Shown here: one piece after another, positions 1-9,825 of the stretch
Layout: the number at the start of each line of letters is the position of its first letter
Numbering within the stretch: the first letter of the stretch is position 1
DNA from: Pelomonas caseinilytica
GTDB lineage: Bacteria > Pseudomonadota > Gammaproteobacteria > Burkholderiales > Burkholderiaceae_C
Reading direction: 5' to 3'
Length of the DNA stretch: 64,000 nucleotides
NCBI RefSeq assembly: GCF_021353235.1
Contig: NZ_JAJTWT010000006.1
Coordinates: 62,001 to 126,000 of the forward strand
The notes under the pieces: model-generated
Seen by the model: the letters and a program-made list of their open reading frames with translations, nothing else
Told to the model about the DNA's origin: nothing
The model's database searches: none
Position numbers and translations under genes: made by a program

Positions 1-453
1 GATGTGGCCGGGCATGATGCCGATCTTGATTTCCTCGGGTGTGATCAGGCCCGGGCAGTTGGGGCCGAGCAGCAGCGTCTTCTTGCCGCCGGCAGCTTCC
101 TTGGCCTTCATCTTGTTGCGCACTTCCAGCATGTCCCGCACGGGGATGCCTTCGGTGATGCAGATGGCCAGGTCCAGGTCGGCCTCGACGGCTTCCCAGA
201 TGGCGGCGGCAGCGCCCGCGGGCGGCACGTAGATGACCGAGACGGTCGCGCCGGTCTGGGCGGCGGCTTCCTTGACGGTGGCGTAGATGGGGATCTCGGA
301 GAACTTCTCGCCGGCCTTCTTGGGGTTCACGCCGGCGACGAAGGCGTTCTTGCCGTTGGCGTAGGCCTGGCAGCCCAGGGTGTGGAACTGGCCGGTCTTG
401 CCGGTGATGCCCTGGGTGATGACCTTGGTGTCTTTGTTGATGTAGATCGACAT
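1..453 (-). CDS. sucD: Succinyl-CoA ligase (ADP-forming) subunit alpha, 3' part outside window
   Basis: Alpha subunit of succinyl-CoA synthetase, the TCA-cycle enzyme that converts succinyl-CoA to succinate with ATP formation. It partners the SucC protein encoded just upstream. The 151 visible codons begin [20 protein letters not shown], the start of the Rossmann CoA-binding domain, with the glycine-rich GITGKTG loop at residues 15-21 and the family segment [14 protein letters not shown] further on. The window edge cuts the gene; the family is about 290 residues, so the phosphohistidine half is missing here. Only 18 bp separate its ATG from the sucC stop, so the two are surely co-transcribed. 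Confidence 0.97.
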   Translation of the reverse strand, partial: MSIYINKDTKVITQGITGKTGQFHTLGCQAYANGKNAFVAGVNPKKAGEKFSEIPIYATVKEAAAQTGATVSVIYVPPAGAAAAIWEAVEADLDLAICITEGIPVRDMLEVRNKMKAKEAAGGKKTLLLGPNCPGLITPEEIKIGIMPGHI

Positions 454-471
454 TTCTGATTCCTTCGGGCG

Positions 472-1632
<1,161 letters not shown>

Positions 1633-1657
1633 GGCTGGGTCTTTCGGGTCGGGGAAG

Positions 1658-2233
1658 TCAGGAAGCGGTCGCGGCCGGCTCTGAGGCGCTCAGGTGCCAA
1701 CGCGGATAGAACTTGGCGACCACCGCGCCGTCGCGGCGCAGGGCGTGGCAGCGGTCGAGCTGGAAGGGCGGGTTGCCGGCGGCGTCACCCTCCCGTGTGT
1801 CGATCACCGAGCCGGCGAAGGCCTGGATCACGGCGGTCGGCAGCACCTGGCAGAGCTCGGTCAGGTGGGTGCAGCCGCGGGTGCCGGCCAAGCGCTCCTG
1901 CACGGCCTGCCGGAAGCCCTTCATCAGGCTGAGGCCGACGAGGCGGGCATAGGCATCGGCGTGGTCGTCACAGGCACCGGGATAGGGCATCCACCGCGTC
2001 TCGGAGGTCGCCGCGGTGATAGTCAGCTGGGTGTCCACCGTCAGGAGCAGCCGCATCTCATGGATGGGATCGCCGGCCCTGCGTGCCTCGCCGGCCAGGG
2101 ACACGTCATGCGTCTTGGTGTCCGTCAGGCTGGCTTCGACGTCGAACAGGCCGTCATCGCGCGCGAAAACCTGCACATCGAGGGCGCGGCGGTGCAGCAA
2201 GCGGCGCTGTGCGGTGGATGGAGCGACGGGCAT
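1658..2233 (-). CDS. DUF2889 domain-containing protein
   Basis: A 191-residue protein of the uncharacterised DUF2889 family. The diagnostic N-terminal stretch is visible: [20 protein letters not shown] followed by [13 protein letters not shown] (about residues 10-42), then an [10 protein letters not shown] strand and a C-terminal [21 protein letters not shown] segment with two cysteines. I chose the ATG giving [11 protein letters not shown] because homology begins there; the open frame runs about 23 codons further upstream without family resemblance. No signal peptide or membrane segment is seen. It sits between recX and sucC, a neighbourhood I recall as common in Burkholderiales. Its function is unknown. 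Confidence 0.85.
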   Translation of the reverse strand: MPVAPSTAQRRLLHRRALDVQVFARDDGLFDVEASLTDTKTHDVSLAGEARRAGDPIHEMRLLLTVDTQLTITAATSETRWMPYPGACDDHADAYARLVGLSLMKGFRQAVQERLAGTRGCTHLTELCQVLPTAVIQAFAGSVIDTREGDAAGNPPFQLDRCHALRRDGAVVAKFYPRWHLSASEPAATAS

Positions 2234-2254
2234 GGGCGGGAACTGGAGACGCAA

Positions 2255-2275
2255 CCCGGCTCCAACCGAGCCGGG
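2255..2275. repeat. Short hairpin in recX-DUF2889 spacer
   Basis: A perfect 7-bp inverted repeat (cccggct/agccggg, 7-nt loop) just upstream of the DUF2889 start. There is no T tract, so it is not a convincing terminator. The rest of the 195-bp spacer between recX and the DUF2889 gene shows nothing I can name. Confidence 0.35.
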
Positions 2276-2428
2276 ACGGGGCGGTCGAAAGCGCCTGGAC
2301 ACGAGCCGATTCCCGGAGGCGGAAACCGGTTGCCCAGCGGTTCGCCGCCGTTTTGAGCAGGCGGCAATGTAGCACGCGGGGCTTGAGCGGGCCTTACGCG
2401 GGGGCGGTCGACGGGCCCTGCGGGGGCC

Positions 2429-2956
2429 TCAGCGGAGCAGCCGCCGCACCACGTCGGCCGCAAAGCCCCGGGCCAGCAGGAAGCGTGTCTGGCGGGCCCG
2501 CTCGACGGGTTCAGCGGCCGGCTCGGGCCCGAAACGCCGCAGCCAGACCTCGCGGGCGCGCTCCAGTTCGGTGGCGCGGAGCTGCGCCTGCTGCTCGGCG
2601 TCCAGGCGCAGGCCGTGCTGGGCCAGCTCCTGCTGGATGCGCTGGGCGCCGAACCGGCCCGACCGGAGGTGGAGCCGAGATTCGACGAAGCGGGTTTCGT
2701 CGAGGTAACCCTCGGCGGCAAGGGTGTCGAGCAAGGCATCGACGGCGGACTCGGCAGCTTCCGCGCACGCCGTGTCGTCGTCGGGCGGTTCGTCCCCCGG
2801 CGCACTCTCGGCCGCTGCGGCGTCGGCCAGCCTCGCGCGGCGCTTCTGTTCCTGCTCGATGCGCAGCAGCTTGCGCCGCAGCTCGGCACGGCTGTGCTCG
2901 CGCTGGGCGAGAAGCCCGATGGCTCGGGCCTTCAGGGACAGTGGGGCACGGGTCAC
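2429..2956 (-). CDS. recX: Regulatory protein RecX
   Basis: Modulator that binds RecA filaments and limits RecA activity. It is a 175-residue, mostly helical, Arg/Leu-rich protein with RecX three-helix repeats: LKARAIGLLAQREHSRAEL near the N-terminus, GYLDETRFVESRLHLRSGRF with the following RIQQELAQHGL in the middle, and a final repeat ending FAADVVRRLLR. I chose a GTG start (MTRAPLSLKARA) because family similarity begins exactly there. The frame stays open upstream into recA, but that part merely reads the duplicated recA tail out of frame. A low-complexity acidic insert (about residues 50-75) separates repeats one and two. It follows recA closely, as is usual. Confidence 0.9.
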   Translation of the reverse strand: MTRAPLSLKARAIGLLAQREHSRAELRRKLLRIEQEQKRRARLADAAAAESAPGDEPPDDDTACAEAAESAVDALLDTLAAEGYLDETRFVESRLHLRSGRFGAQRIQQELAQHGLRLDAEQQAQLRATELERAREVWLRRFGPEPAAEPVERARQTRFLLARGFAADVVRRLLR

Positions 2957-2975
2957 CGGGATCGCCGCAGCCGGA

Positions 2976-3053
2976 TTACTCCTGGCCGCCTTCGGCCTCG
3001 CCCAGCGGGGCGACGCCGACCGCTTCGCGGATCTTGTTTTGACGAAACCGCAT
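2976..3053 (-). pseudogene. Duplicated recA 3'-end remnant (25-codon in-frame minigene)
   Basis: Directly after the recA stop codon, in the same frame, an ATG opens a 25-codon frame reading [20 protein letters not shown] then EGGQE and TAA. Its core [17 protein letters not shown] is identical to the last segment of RecA, whose own end is [22 protein letters not shown]. This looks like a tandem duplication of the recA 3' end, leaving a second C-terminal tail with a different last few residues between recA and recX. Whether it is translated is unknown; a remnant is the simplest reading. Confidence 0.75.
2991..3040. repeat. Direct repeat copy 1 of recA 3' end
   Basis: Fifty bases that match positions 3078-3127 at 48 of 50 positions with an offset of exactly 87 bp (29 codons). 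The two mismatches are both C/T and synonymous in the RecA frame. The copy lies in the recA-recX spacer. Confidence 0.95.
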
Positions 3054-3056
3054 GGG

Positions 3057-4106
3057 TCACTCCTTGCCAGTCGTGCCTTCGGCTTCGCCCAGCGGGGCGA
3101 CGCCGACTGCTTCGCGGATCTTGTTTTCGATCTCGCGGGCGATGTCGGGGTTTTCGCGGAGGTACTCGCGGGCGTTGTCCTTGCCCTGGCCGATCTTCTC
3201 GCCTTGGTAGGCATACCAGGCGCCGGACTTGTCGACGATCTTGTGGACGACGCCCATGTCGACGATCTCGCCCTCGCGGCTGATGCCTTCGCCGTAGAGG
3301 ATGTCGAACTCGGCCGTCTTGAAGGGGGGGCTGACCTTGTTCTTGACGACCTTGACCTTGGTCTCGGAGCCGATGACCTCCTCGCCCTTCTTGATGGAGC
3401 CGATGCGGCGGATGTCCAGGCGCACCGAGGCGTAGAACTTCAGCGCGTTGCCGCCCGTGGTCGTTTCGGGCGAGCCGAACATGACGCCGATCTTCATGCG
3501 GATCTGGTTGATGAAGATGACCGTGCAGTTGGTCTTCTTGATGGTGGCCGTCAGCTTGCGCAGGGCCTGGCTCATCAGGCGGGCCTGCAGGCCGGGAAGC
3601 TGGTCGCCCATCTCACCTTCGATTTCGGCCTTGGGCGTCAGCGCGGCGACCGAGTCGACGACGATCAGGTCCACCGAGCCCGAACGCACCAGGGCGTCGA
3701 CGATCTCGAGGGCCTGTTCGCCGGTGTCGGGCTGGCTGATCAGGAGGTCCTGCAGGTTGACGCCGAGCTTCTGGGCGTACTGGATGTCGAGGGCGTGCTC
3801 GGCATCGATGAAGGCGCAGGTGCCCTGGATCTTCTGCATCTCGGCGATGACTTGCAGCGTCAGCGTCGTCTTGCCGGATGACTCGGGGCCGTAGATCTCG
3901 ATGACCCGGCCGCGGGGGAGGCCGCCGACGCCCAGGGCGATGTCCAGGCCCAGCGAGCCGGTGGAGACGACCTGGATGTCCTCGATGACCTCGCCTTCGC
4001 CCAGGCGCATGATGGAACCCTTGCCGAACTGCTTCTCGATCTGGGCGAGGGCGGCCTGCAGGGCCTTGGCTTTTTCCGTGTTCAGGGCTTTGACGGGGGC
4101 GTCCAT
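3057..4106 (-). CDS. recA: Recombinase RecA
   Basis: DNA strand-exchange ATPase of homologous recombination and co-protease that triggers LexA self-cleavage in the SOS response. The product is 349 residues, normal for the family. Walker A GPESSGKT is at residues 73-80, with the [19 protein letters not shown] region and the L2 DNA-binding loop ([19 protein letters not shown]) following. The C-terminal tail is duplicated downstream. The ATG at 4104-4106 has a GGAG ribosome-binding site 8 nt upstream. The gene is preceded by a perfect LexA box, so SOS induction is expected. Confidence 0.99.
   Translation of the reverse strand: MDAPVKALNTEKAKALQAALAQIEKQFGKGSIMRLGEGEVIEDIQVVSTGSLGLDIALGVGGLPRGRVIEIYGPESSGKTTLTLQVIAEMQKIQGTCAFIDAEHALDIQYAQKLGVNLQDLLISQPDTGEQALEIVDALVRSGSVDLIVVDSVAALTPKAEIEGEMGDQLPGLQARLMSQALRKLTATIKKTNCTVIFINQIRMKIGVMFGSPETTTGGNALKFYASVRLDIRRIGSIKKGEEVIGSETKVKVVKNKVSPPFKTAEFDILYGEGISREGEIVDMGVVHKIVDKSGAWYAYQGEKIGQGKDNAREYLRENPDIAREIENKIREAVGVAPLGEAEGTTGKE
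3078..3127. repeat. Direct repeat copy 2 (inside recA coding end)
   Basis: The partner of the repeat at 2991-3040. It encodes residues of the RecA C-terminal tail ([15 protein letters not shown]). An in-frame offset of 87 bp links the two copies. Confidence 0.95.
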
Positions 4107-4130
4107 GCGAATCTCCAGGTGAATGCGTCA

Positions 4131-4136
4131 ATTATG
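4131..4136 (-). promoter_or_regulatory. Probable -10 element of the recA promoter
   Basis: On the minus strand CATAAT lies 25 bp before the recA ATG. With 17-bp spacing the -35 region would be CTGTAC, which is the proximal half of the LexA box, so repressor and polymerase would compete. The -35 match to consensus is weak, as in other SOS promoters. Confidence 0.6.
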
Positions 4137-4143
4137 GGGCAAT

Positions 4144-4159
4144 CTGTATGTTTGTACAG
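4144..4159. promoter_or_regulatory. LexA (SOS) box upstream of recA
   Basis: CTGTATGTTTGTACAG is a perfect CTGT-N8-ACAG LexA operator, the proteobacterial SOS consensus. It lies 37 bp upstream of the recA start and overlaps the presumed -35 region. Confidence 0.95.
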
Positions 4160-4302
4160 TGGTTATTCCCCAGTTTCCGGGCGTGGCGCCAGGGTTGAAC
4201 GGCATCCTAGGCGCTTGGTGGCTCATGGCGTGAGCCAGCTTGCGCCCGCGCAAGCCGCCCGTAGGGTGGTCGCACATAACATCGGCGCAGGAGACAAACG
4301 AC

Positions 4303-4974
4303 ATGCGCATCCTCATCGCGGAAGACGACCAAGTGCTGGCCGATGGCCTTTTGCGCGCCCTGCGCGCCTCTGGCTATGCGGTGGACCGGGTCAGCACCGG
4401 CACCGAGGCCGACACGGCGCTGGCGACGCATGAGTTCGACCTCGTCATCCTCGACCTCGGCCTGCCACGCCTGCACGGCCTGGAGGTGCTGCGCAAGCTG
4501 CGGGCCCGCGGTTCGACCATGCCGGTCCTCATCCTGACGGCCGCGGACAGCGTCGAGCAGCGCGTCAAGGGCCTGGACCTGGGCGCCGACGACTACATGG
4601 CCAAGCCCTTCTCGCTGCAGGAGCTGGAGGCGCGGGTGCGGGCCCTCACCCGGCGCGGGCTGGGCACGGCCAGCAGCGTCATCAAGCACGGGCCGCTGAG
4701 CTTCGACGCCACCGGCCGCGTGGCCTACATCAACGAGCAGATGCTGGAGCTGTCGGCGCGCGAGCTGTCGCTGCTGGAGGTGCTGCTGCAGCGCGCCGGG
4801 CGCCTGGTCAGCAAGGACCAGCTCGTCGAGCGCCTGTGCGAATGGGGCGAAGAGGTCTCGAACAACGCCATCGAGGTCTACATCCACCGGCTGCGCAAGA
4901 AGATCGAGCAAGGCCCCATCCGCATCGCGACGGTGCGCGGTCTCGGCTACTGCCTCGAGAAGATCCCCTCGTGA
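4303..4974 (+). CDS. OmpR-family response regulator (TctD/QseB-like)
   Basis: DNA-binding response regulator of a two-component system. The receiver domain (residues 1-115) has the acidic pair D8/D9, phospho-acceptor D51 in [13 protein letters not shown] and conserved K101 in YMAKPF. The winged-helix output domain (about 130-220) has [16 protein letters not shown] as recognition helix and [10 protein letters not shown] at the wing. The ATG at 4303 follows an AGGAGA ribosome-binding site; the frame is open further upstream without family resemblance. The partner kinase starts 4 bp after the stop. Resemblance is greatest to the TctD/QseB group, but the signal sensed cannot be told. Confidence 0.93.
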   Translation: MRILIAEDDQVLADGLLRALRASGYAVDRVSTGTEADTALATHEFDLVILDLGLPRLHGLEVLRKLRARGSTMPVLILTAADSVEQRVKGLDLGADDYMAKPFSLQELEARVRALTRRGLGTASSVIKHGPLSFDATGRVAYINEQMLELSARELSLLEVLLQRAGRLVSKDQLVERLCEWGEEVSNNAIEVYIHRLRKKIEQGPIRIATVRGLGYCLEKIPS

Positions 4975-4977
4975 TCG

Positions 4978-6492
4978 ATGCCGAATAAAGGCGGCGCCAG
5001 CCCCCAGCAGGGCTCGCTGTTCGGCGAGATCCTGGACTGGATGCTCGCGCCGCTGCTGCTGATCTGGCCGATCAGCGTGGCCCTGACCTGGCTGGTGGCG
5101 CAGGGCATCGCCAGCCGCCCCTACGACCGCGAACTCGGCGAGGTGGCGCGCAGCCTGGGGCAGCAGGTGGCGGCGACGGAAGCCTCTGGCGCCGGAGCGT
5201 CCAAGGGACGGGACCGTTATGCCCTCGTGCCGGAGGCGGCGGCGCTGCTGCGGGCGGACGCTTCGGACACGGTCTTCTACCAGGTGCTCGGGCTGCGGGG
5301 CGAGCTGCTCAGCGGCGACGCCACGCTGCCGGTGCCCACCGACGACGGGCCCATCGTGCCGTGGGAGCTGCACTTCCGCGACGACGAGGCCGGGGCCGAC
5401 GCCGTGCGCGTGGCCTACCTCTGGGTGGCACCCGAAGGCCAGGCCGGCACGTCGCGGACCATGCTCGTGCAGGTGGCGGAGACCCTGGGCAAGCGGGCGC
5501 GCCTCACCAACGAGATCATCAAGGGCGTCATCCTGCCGCAGTTTGTCATCCTGCCGCTGGCGGTGCTGCTGGTGTGGCTGGCGCTGGCGCGCGGCATCTC
5601 GCCGCTCAACGAGCTGCAGCGCCGCATCCGTTCGCGGGAAAGCTCCGACCTTTCGCCCATCGACGAGCGGCGCGTGCCCGATGAGGTGGCGCCCCTGGTG
5701 CGGGCCATCAACGACCTGCTCGCCCGGCTGGATTCGTCCATGAGCCGGCAGAAGCATTTCCTCGCCGACGCGGCCCACCAGCTGAAGACGCCGCTGGCCG
5801 GCCTGCGCACGCAGGCGGAGCTGGTGGAGCGCGAGATCGATGCCGGCCGCTCCACGCCCGACGAGCTCAAGCGCTCGCTGGCGCAGATCGCGCGGGCCAG
5901 CGAGCGGGCGGCCCACATGGTCAACCAGCTGCTGTCCATGGCGCGCGCCGAGGACGCCGAGCAGGCCATGCGGCGCGAACCGGTCAACCTGGCGGAGATC
6001 GCCATCGACACGGTGCGCGACTTCGTCCCCCGCGCGCTGGAGAGGCGCATCGACCTCGGCTATGACGGCGTCGCGCCGGACGAGGCGCGCCTGCGCGTGC
6101 AAGGGCAGCCGGTGCTGATCGGCGAGCTGGTCCGCAACCTCGTGGACAACGCGCTGCTCTACACGCCGGCCGGCGGCGTCGTGACGGTGCGCGTCGTGGA
6201 GGACCCCTTCGGCCAGGTGGTGGTGCTGCAGGTCGAGGACACCGGCCCGGGCATCCCGCCGCCGGAGCGGGAGAAGGTCTTCCAGCCTTTCTACCGGTCC
6301 CTGGGCAGCGGCGTCGAGGGCTCGGGCCTCGGCCTGGCCATCGTGCAGGAGATCGTGCAGCAGCACGAGGCGGAGCTGACGCTGGACGACACGCGCGTGC
6401 GGCGTGCGGCGGGTGGCGAGTCGCCCGACGGCCAGGGGCCCGGCGCGCGCTTCACGATCCGCTTCCCCGCCGCCGCGGCGCTCAGGTCTTGA
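4978..6492 (+). CDS. Two-component sensor histidine kinase (TctE/QseC-like)
   Basis: Inner-membrane kinase partner of the upstream response regulator. It has 504 residues, with a first membrane segment at about 20-43, a periplasmic sensor region to about 180, a second at 184-205, then HAMP. The H box is FLADAAHQLKTPLAGL with H267. The N box is LVRNLVDNALLYTP and the G boxes are DTGPGIP and GSGLGLAIVQEI. The periplasmic part resembles the 2CSK_N sensor domain of TctE-like kinases, so a small organic acid is a possible but unproven signal. Its last 11 bp overlap, tail to tail, the 3' end of rodA. Confidence 0.92.
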   Translation: MPNKGGASPQQGSLFGEILDWMLAPLLLIWPISVALTWLVAQGIASRPYDRELGEVARSLGQQVAATEASGAGASKGRDRYALVPEAAALLRADASDTVFYQVLGLRGELLSGDATLPVPTDDGPIVPWELHFRDDEAGADAVRVAYLWVAPEGQAGTSRTMLVQVAETLGKRARLTNEIIKGVILPQFVILPLAVLLVWLALARGISPLNELQRRIRSRESSDLSPIDERRVPDEVAPLVRAINDLLARLDSSMSRQKHFLADAAHQLKTPLAGLRTQAELVEREIDAGRSTPDELKRSLAQIARASERAAHMVNQLLSMARAEDAEQAMRREPVNLAEIAIDTVRDFVPRALERRIDLGYDGVAPDEARLRVQGQPVLIGELVRNLVDNALLYTPAGGVVTVRVVEDPFGQVVVLQVEDTGPGIPPPEREKVFQPFYRSLGSGVEGSGLGLAIVQEIVQQHEAELTLDDTRVRRAAGGESPDGQGPGARFTIRFPAAAALRS

Positions 6493-7636
6493 CCAGCTTC
6501 CTGACCCGCGCGATCGACAGCAGCAGCCCGAGCGACAGGCCCAGGGTCACCATGGCCGTGCCGCCGTAGCTGACGAAGGGCAGGGGCACGCCCACGACGG
6601 GCAGGATACCGCTGACCATGCCCATGTTGACGAAGACGTAGGTGAAGAAGGACAGCGTCACCGCACCGGCCATCAGCCGCGTGAAGAGCGTCGGCGCGTC
6701 GGAGGCGATCATCAGCCCGCGCAGGATCAGGGCCGTGAAGCCAACCAGCAGGGCCAGCGCGCCCGTCAGCCCGAACTCCTCGCCGAAGGCGGCGAAGATG
6801 AAGTCCGTCGTGCGCTCCGGGATGAACTCCAGGTGGGTCTGCGTGCCCTGCATGAAGCCCTTGCCCGTCATGCCGCCCGAGCCGATGGCGATCTCGCCCT
6901 GGATGATGTGGAAGCCCTTGCCCAGCGGGTCCTTGCTGGGGTCGAGCAGGGTGCAGATGCGGTGCTTCTGGTACTCCTTGAGCACCGGCCATTTCAGGTC
7001 GGGATCGCAGATCTTGTCTTCGCTCAGCACCAGGGCCGTCGCGGCTGCGGCGCCGAGCACCAGGGCCGGCACGATCAGACGCCACGGCAGGCCGGCGAAG
7101 AAGATCACATACAGGCCCGCGGCCAGCACGAGGATGCCGGTGCCCAGGTCGGGCTGCTTGGCGATCAGCAGGAAGGGCACCCCCAGCAGGCCGAAGGCGG
7201 CGATGAAGTCGGGCCAGCGCAGCAGGCCCTCGCGCTTCTGGAACCACCAGGCCAACATCAGCGGGGTGGCCAGCTTGAGCAGCTCGGACGGCTGGATCTG
7301 CGTGACGCCGATGCTCAACCAGCGCGTGGCGCCCTTCTTGGTGACGCCGAAAAGGGCGGTGGCCACCAGCAGCAGCACGCCCACCGTGTAGAGCGGGATG
7401 GCGATGGCCATCAGCTTCTGCGGCGGTACGCGGGCGACGATGAACATCAGGCCGAGGCCCAGGGCCATGTTGCGGGCGTGGTCGACGAAGCGGGTGCCGT
7501 GGTCGTAACCGGCGGAGTACATGCACACGAGGCCCCAGCCGCACAGCCAGAACACGGCCAGCAGCAGCGGGATGTCGAAGCCGCTGAGCCAGGGCTTGAG
7601 CCGGCTCAGCAGCGGCGGGCGTTCGATGACGGTCAT
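6482..7636 (-). CDS. rodA: Rod shape-determining protein RodA (SEDS glycosyltransferase)
   Basis: Polytopic inner-membrane peptidoglycan glycosyltransferase of the SEDS family; it polymerises lipid II in the elongasome together with PBP2 (MrdA). The product is 384 residues with about ten hydrophobic segments. Family stretches include MYSAGYDHG, IQPSELLKLATPLMLAWWF, KQPDLGTGILVLAAGLYVIF, GSGGMTGKG and ERTTDFIFAAFGEEFG, and LPFVSYGGTAMVT near the C-terminus. The ATG overlaps the mrdA stop (ATGA), indicating translational coupling. It is the last gene of the mreBCD-mrdA-rodA run. Confidence 0.97.
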   Translation of the reverse strand: MTVIERPPLLSRLKPWLSGFDIPLLLAVFWLCGWGLVCMYSAGYDHGTRFVDHARNMALGLGLMFIVARVPPQKLMAIAIPLYTVGVLLLVATALFGVTKKGATRWLSIGVTQIQPSELLKLATPLMLAWWFQKREGLLRWPDFIAAFGLLGVPFLLIAKQPDLGTGILVLAAGLYVIFFAGLPWRLIVPALVLGAAAATALVLSEDKICDPDLKWPVLKEYQKHRICTLLDPSKDPLGKGFHIIQGEIAIGSGGMTGKGFMQGTQTHLEFIPERTTDFIFAAFGEEFGLTGALALLVGFTALILRGLMIASDAPTLFTRLMAGAVTLSFFTYVFVNMGMVSGILPVVGVPLPFVSYGGTAMVTLGLSLGLLLSIARVRKLVKT

Positions 7637-9633
7637 TGGGTGGCTCCCGAGGCGGGTGCGGAGGCGGCAGAGGCTGCCGCGTCAGGGGCGGACGCCGCCT
7701 GGCCGGGCAGGGGCACGTCGGCCGCGCGGCGCGGCGTGCCGATGGGGGCGAAGGTCTGGCCCAGCTGCGTCTTGGCGATGTCCTCCTCGCTCGGGTACTG
7801 GCCCAGCAGCAGGTAGTCGAACACGCGGCGCGCGATGGGGGCCGCCGACGACGAGCCCCAGCCGGCGTTCTCGACGATGAGGGCCAGGGCCACGGTCGGG
7901 TGGTCCACCGGCGCGAAGGCGACATAGAGGGAGTGGTCGCGCTTCCTCTCGTCGGCCTTGATGGCGCTGTACTTCTCGCCCGCCTTCAGGCCGACGGCCT
8001 GGGCCGTGCCGGTCTTGCCGGCGCTCTGGTAGGGCGCGCCCATGAAGACCTGGCGCGAGGTGCCTTCCAGTGTCACGCCGTTCATGGCGTTATGGATGAC
8101 GGCGACGTCGGCCGGCCTGAGCTTGAGCGGCTCCAGCGCGTCGCTGGCGATGCGGCGCTGCTCGTGGTGGACGACGTCCTCGATCTCGCGCACCAGCCGT
8201 GGCTTGAAGCGCTGGCCGCCCGAGGCGATGGTGGCGTAGGCGGTGGCCATCTGCAGCATCGTGAAGTTGTTGTAGCCCTGCCCGATGCCCAGGGAGATGG
8301 TCTCGCCAGGGAACCACTTCTGCTTGAACCTGCGGTACTTCCAGTCGGTGGACGGCAACACCCCCGTCACCTCGCCCTGCACGTCGATGTCCGTCCTGCG
8401 GCCCAGGCCGAAGGGCTCGAGCTGGTCGTGGATGAGGTCCACCCCCATCTCGTTGGCCAGGCTGTAGAAGTAGACGTTGGAGGAGGTGACGATGGCCAGC
8501 CGCATGTCCTTCGGGCCGGCGCGGTCGGTCTCGGGGCTGCCGAAGGTACGCCCGCCGAAGCTGTAGGTCAGGTTGTCCTGGATGACCAAGCTGGGCGAGC
8601 GCTTGCCGCTGTTGAGTGCGGCCATGGCCATCAGCGGCTTGAAGGTGGAGCCAGGCGGGTAGGTGCCCCGCAGCGCGCGGTTCAGCAGCGGCTTGTCGAT
8701 GTCCTCGTTGAGGTCGCGCCAGGAGTCGGCGTCGATGCCGTCGACGAAGAGATTGGGGTCGAAGGTCGGCTTGGAGACGAAGGCCAGCACTTCGCCGTTG
8801 CGCGGGTCGATGGCGACCAGTGCGCCGCGCCGGTCGCCGAACAGGCGCTCCACCAGGGCCTGCAGCTTGATGTCGACGGAGAGGTTGAGCGTGTTGCCCG
8901 GCGTGGGCGGGCGGTGCGCCAGGCGCCGCACCGCACGGCCGCCGGCGCTGGTTTCGACCTGCTCGAAGCCCGTCGTGCCGTGCAACTCTTTCTCATAGGC
9001 CTGCTCCAGGCCCAGCTTGCCGATGTACTCGGTGCCGCGATAGTTGGCGAGGTCCTCCTCGTCCCACTCGTCCATCTGCTTCTTCTCGGCCTGGTTGATG
9101 CGCCCGATGTAGCCGATGAGGTGGGAACCCACCTCGCCGAGCGGGTAGGAGCGGAACAGCCGCGCCTTGATCTCGACGCCGGGGAAGCGGAAGCGCTGGG
9201 CCGTGAAGCGGGCGACCTCCTCGTCGCTCAGCTTGGTGCGTATGGGCAGGGAGTCGGTGTGCTTGGCCTCCTCCAGCAGGCGCTTGAAGCGGCGCTTGTC
9301 ACGGGCCTGGATCTCGATGACCTGGCCGAGGGCCTCGATGGTGGCGTCGAGGTCGCCGACCTTCTCGGGGTTGATTTCGAGCGTATAGGCCGAGTAGTTG
9401 CTCGCCAGCACGACGCCGTTGCGGTCCTTGATGAGGCCGCGGTTGGGCACGATGGGCACGACGGCGATGCGGTTGGACTCGGCCCGCTCGGCGAAGCTGT
9501 CGTACTGCACCACCTGCAGCCACACCAGGCGCGCCACCAGCAGCCCGAAGCAGAACAGCACGAAGGCGCCCGCCGCCAGCACCCGCAGGCGGAAGCGCGA
9601 CAGCTCCTGGTGGAGGTTCTTGAGGACGACCAC
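7633..9633 (-). CDS. mrdA: Penicillin-binding protein 2 (peptidoglycan DD-transpeptidase)
   Basis: Class B PBP that crosslinks lateral-wall peptidoglycan with RodA. It has 666 residues: one N-terminal membrane anchor (about 19-40), a dimerisation domain with RGLIKDRNGVVLASNYSAY, and a transpeptidase domain. The catalytic motifs are STFK at 329-332, SSN at 384-386 and KTG at 540-542. The start codon is GTG. The C-terminus carries an Ala/Ser-rich tail (about the last 25 residues) that looks disordered. It overlaps rodA by 4 bp; a 192-bp spacer with a repeat and strong hairpin separates it from mreD. Confidence 0.97.
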   Translation of the reverse strand: MVVLKNLHQELSRFRLRVLAAGAFVLFCFGLLVARLVWLQVVQYDSFAERAESNRIAVVPIVPNRGLIKDRNGVVLASNYSAYTLEINPEKVGDLDATIEALGQVIEIQARDKRRFKRLLEEAKHTDSLPIRTKLSDEEVARFTAQRFRFPGVEIKARLFRSYPLGEVGSHLIGYIGRINQAEKKQMDEWDEEDLANYRGTEYIGKLGLEQAYEKELHGTTGFEQVETSAGGRAVRRLAHRPPTPGNTLNLSVDIKLQALVERLFGDRRGALVAIDPRNGEVLAFVSKPTFDPNLFVDGIDADSWRDLNEDIDKPLLNRALRGTYPPGSTFKPLMAMAALNSGKRSPSLVIQDNLTYSFGGRTFGSPETDRAGPKDMRLAIVTSSNVYFYSLANEMGVDLIHDQLEPFGLGRRTDIDVQGEVTGVLPSTDWKYRRFKQKWFPGETISLGIGQGYNNFTMLQMATAYATIASGGQRFKPRLVREIEDVVHHEQRRIASDALEPLKLRPADVAVIHNAMNGVTLEGTSRQVFMGAPYQSAGKTGTAQAVGLKAGEKYSAIKADERKRDHSLYVAFAPVDHPTVALALIVENAGWGSSSAAPIARRVFDYLLLGQYPSEEDIAKTQLGQTFAPIGTPRRAADVPLPGQAASAPDAAASAASAPASGATQ

Positions 9634-9683
9634 GTCAGTTGCCCAACGCAGCGTGGAGCCGCCAGCGGCGGCGGACCAAGCAT

Positions 9684-9712
9684 CTCGGGCCGAGCGCCGG
9701 GCCGCCCCAAGC
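9684..9712. repeat. Dispersed 29-bp GC-rich repeat, copy in mreD-mrdA spacer
   Basis: A 29-base block (ctcgggccgagcgccgggcc and 9 more) found again at 10359-10387 with one mismatch. Both copies sit in spacers of the mre operon, which suggests an intergenic repeat family. Confidence 0.85.
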
Positions 9713-9722
9713 CGGCCCGCCA

Positions 9723-9757
9723 GAGGTTGTTCGCGGCACCATGCCGCGAACAGCCTC
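9723..9757. repeat. Strong hairpin in mreD-mrdA spacer
   Basis: A 16-bp inverted repeat (9723-9738 with 9742-9757) with a 3-nt loop and a single G-T type mismatch, next to the dispersed repeat. No T run follows on the minus strand, so it is more likely a processing or stability element, or part of a repeat, than a terminator. Confidence 0.8.
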
Positions 9758-9825
9758 GTCCCCTCGGGGGACCGGCCAGACTCGCCCGCGTTCAGCGCGG
9801 CGAGGTTGGACGAGGGGCCTATGCA

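Noticed and set aside
2957-3214. An N-terminal extension of recX into the recA gene
   Set aside because: It reads the duplicated recA tail out of frame; RecX similarity starts at the GTG at 2956.
9723-9757. Rho-independent terminator between mreD and mrdA
   Set aside because: The stem is strong but no T tract follows on the coding strand, and terminating here would cut mrdA-rodA from the operon.
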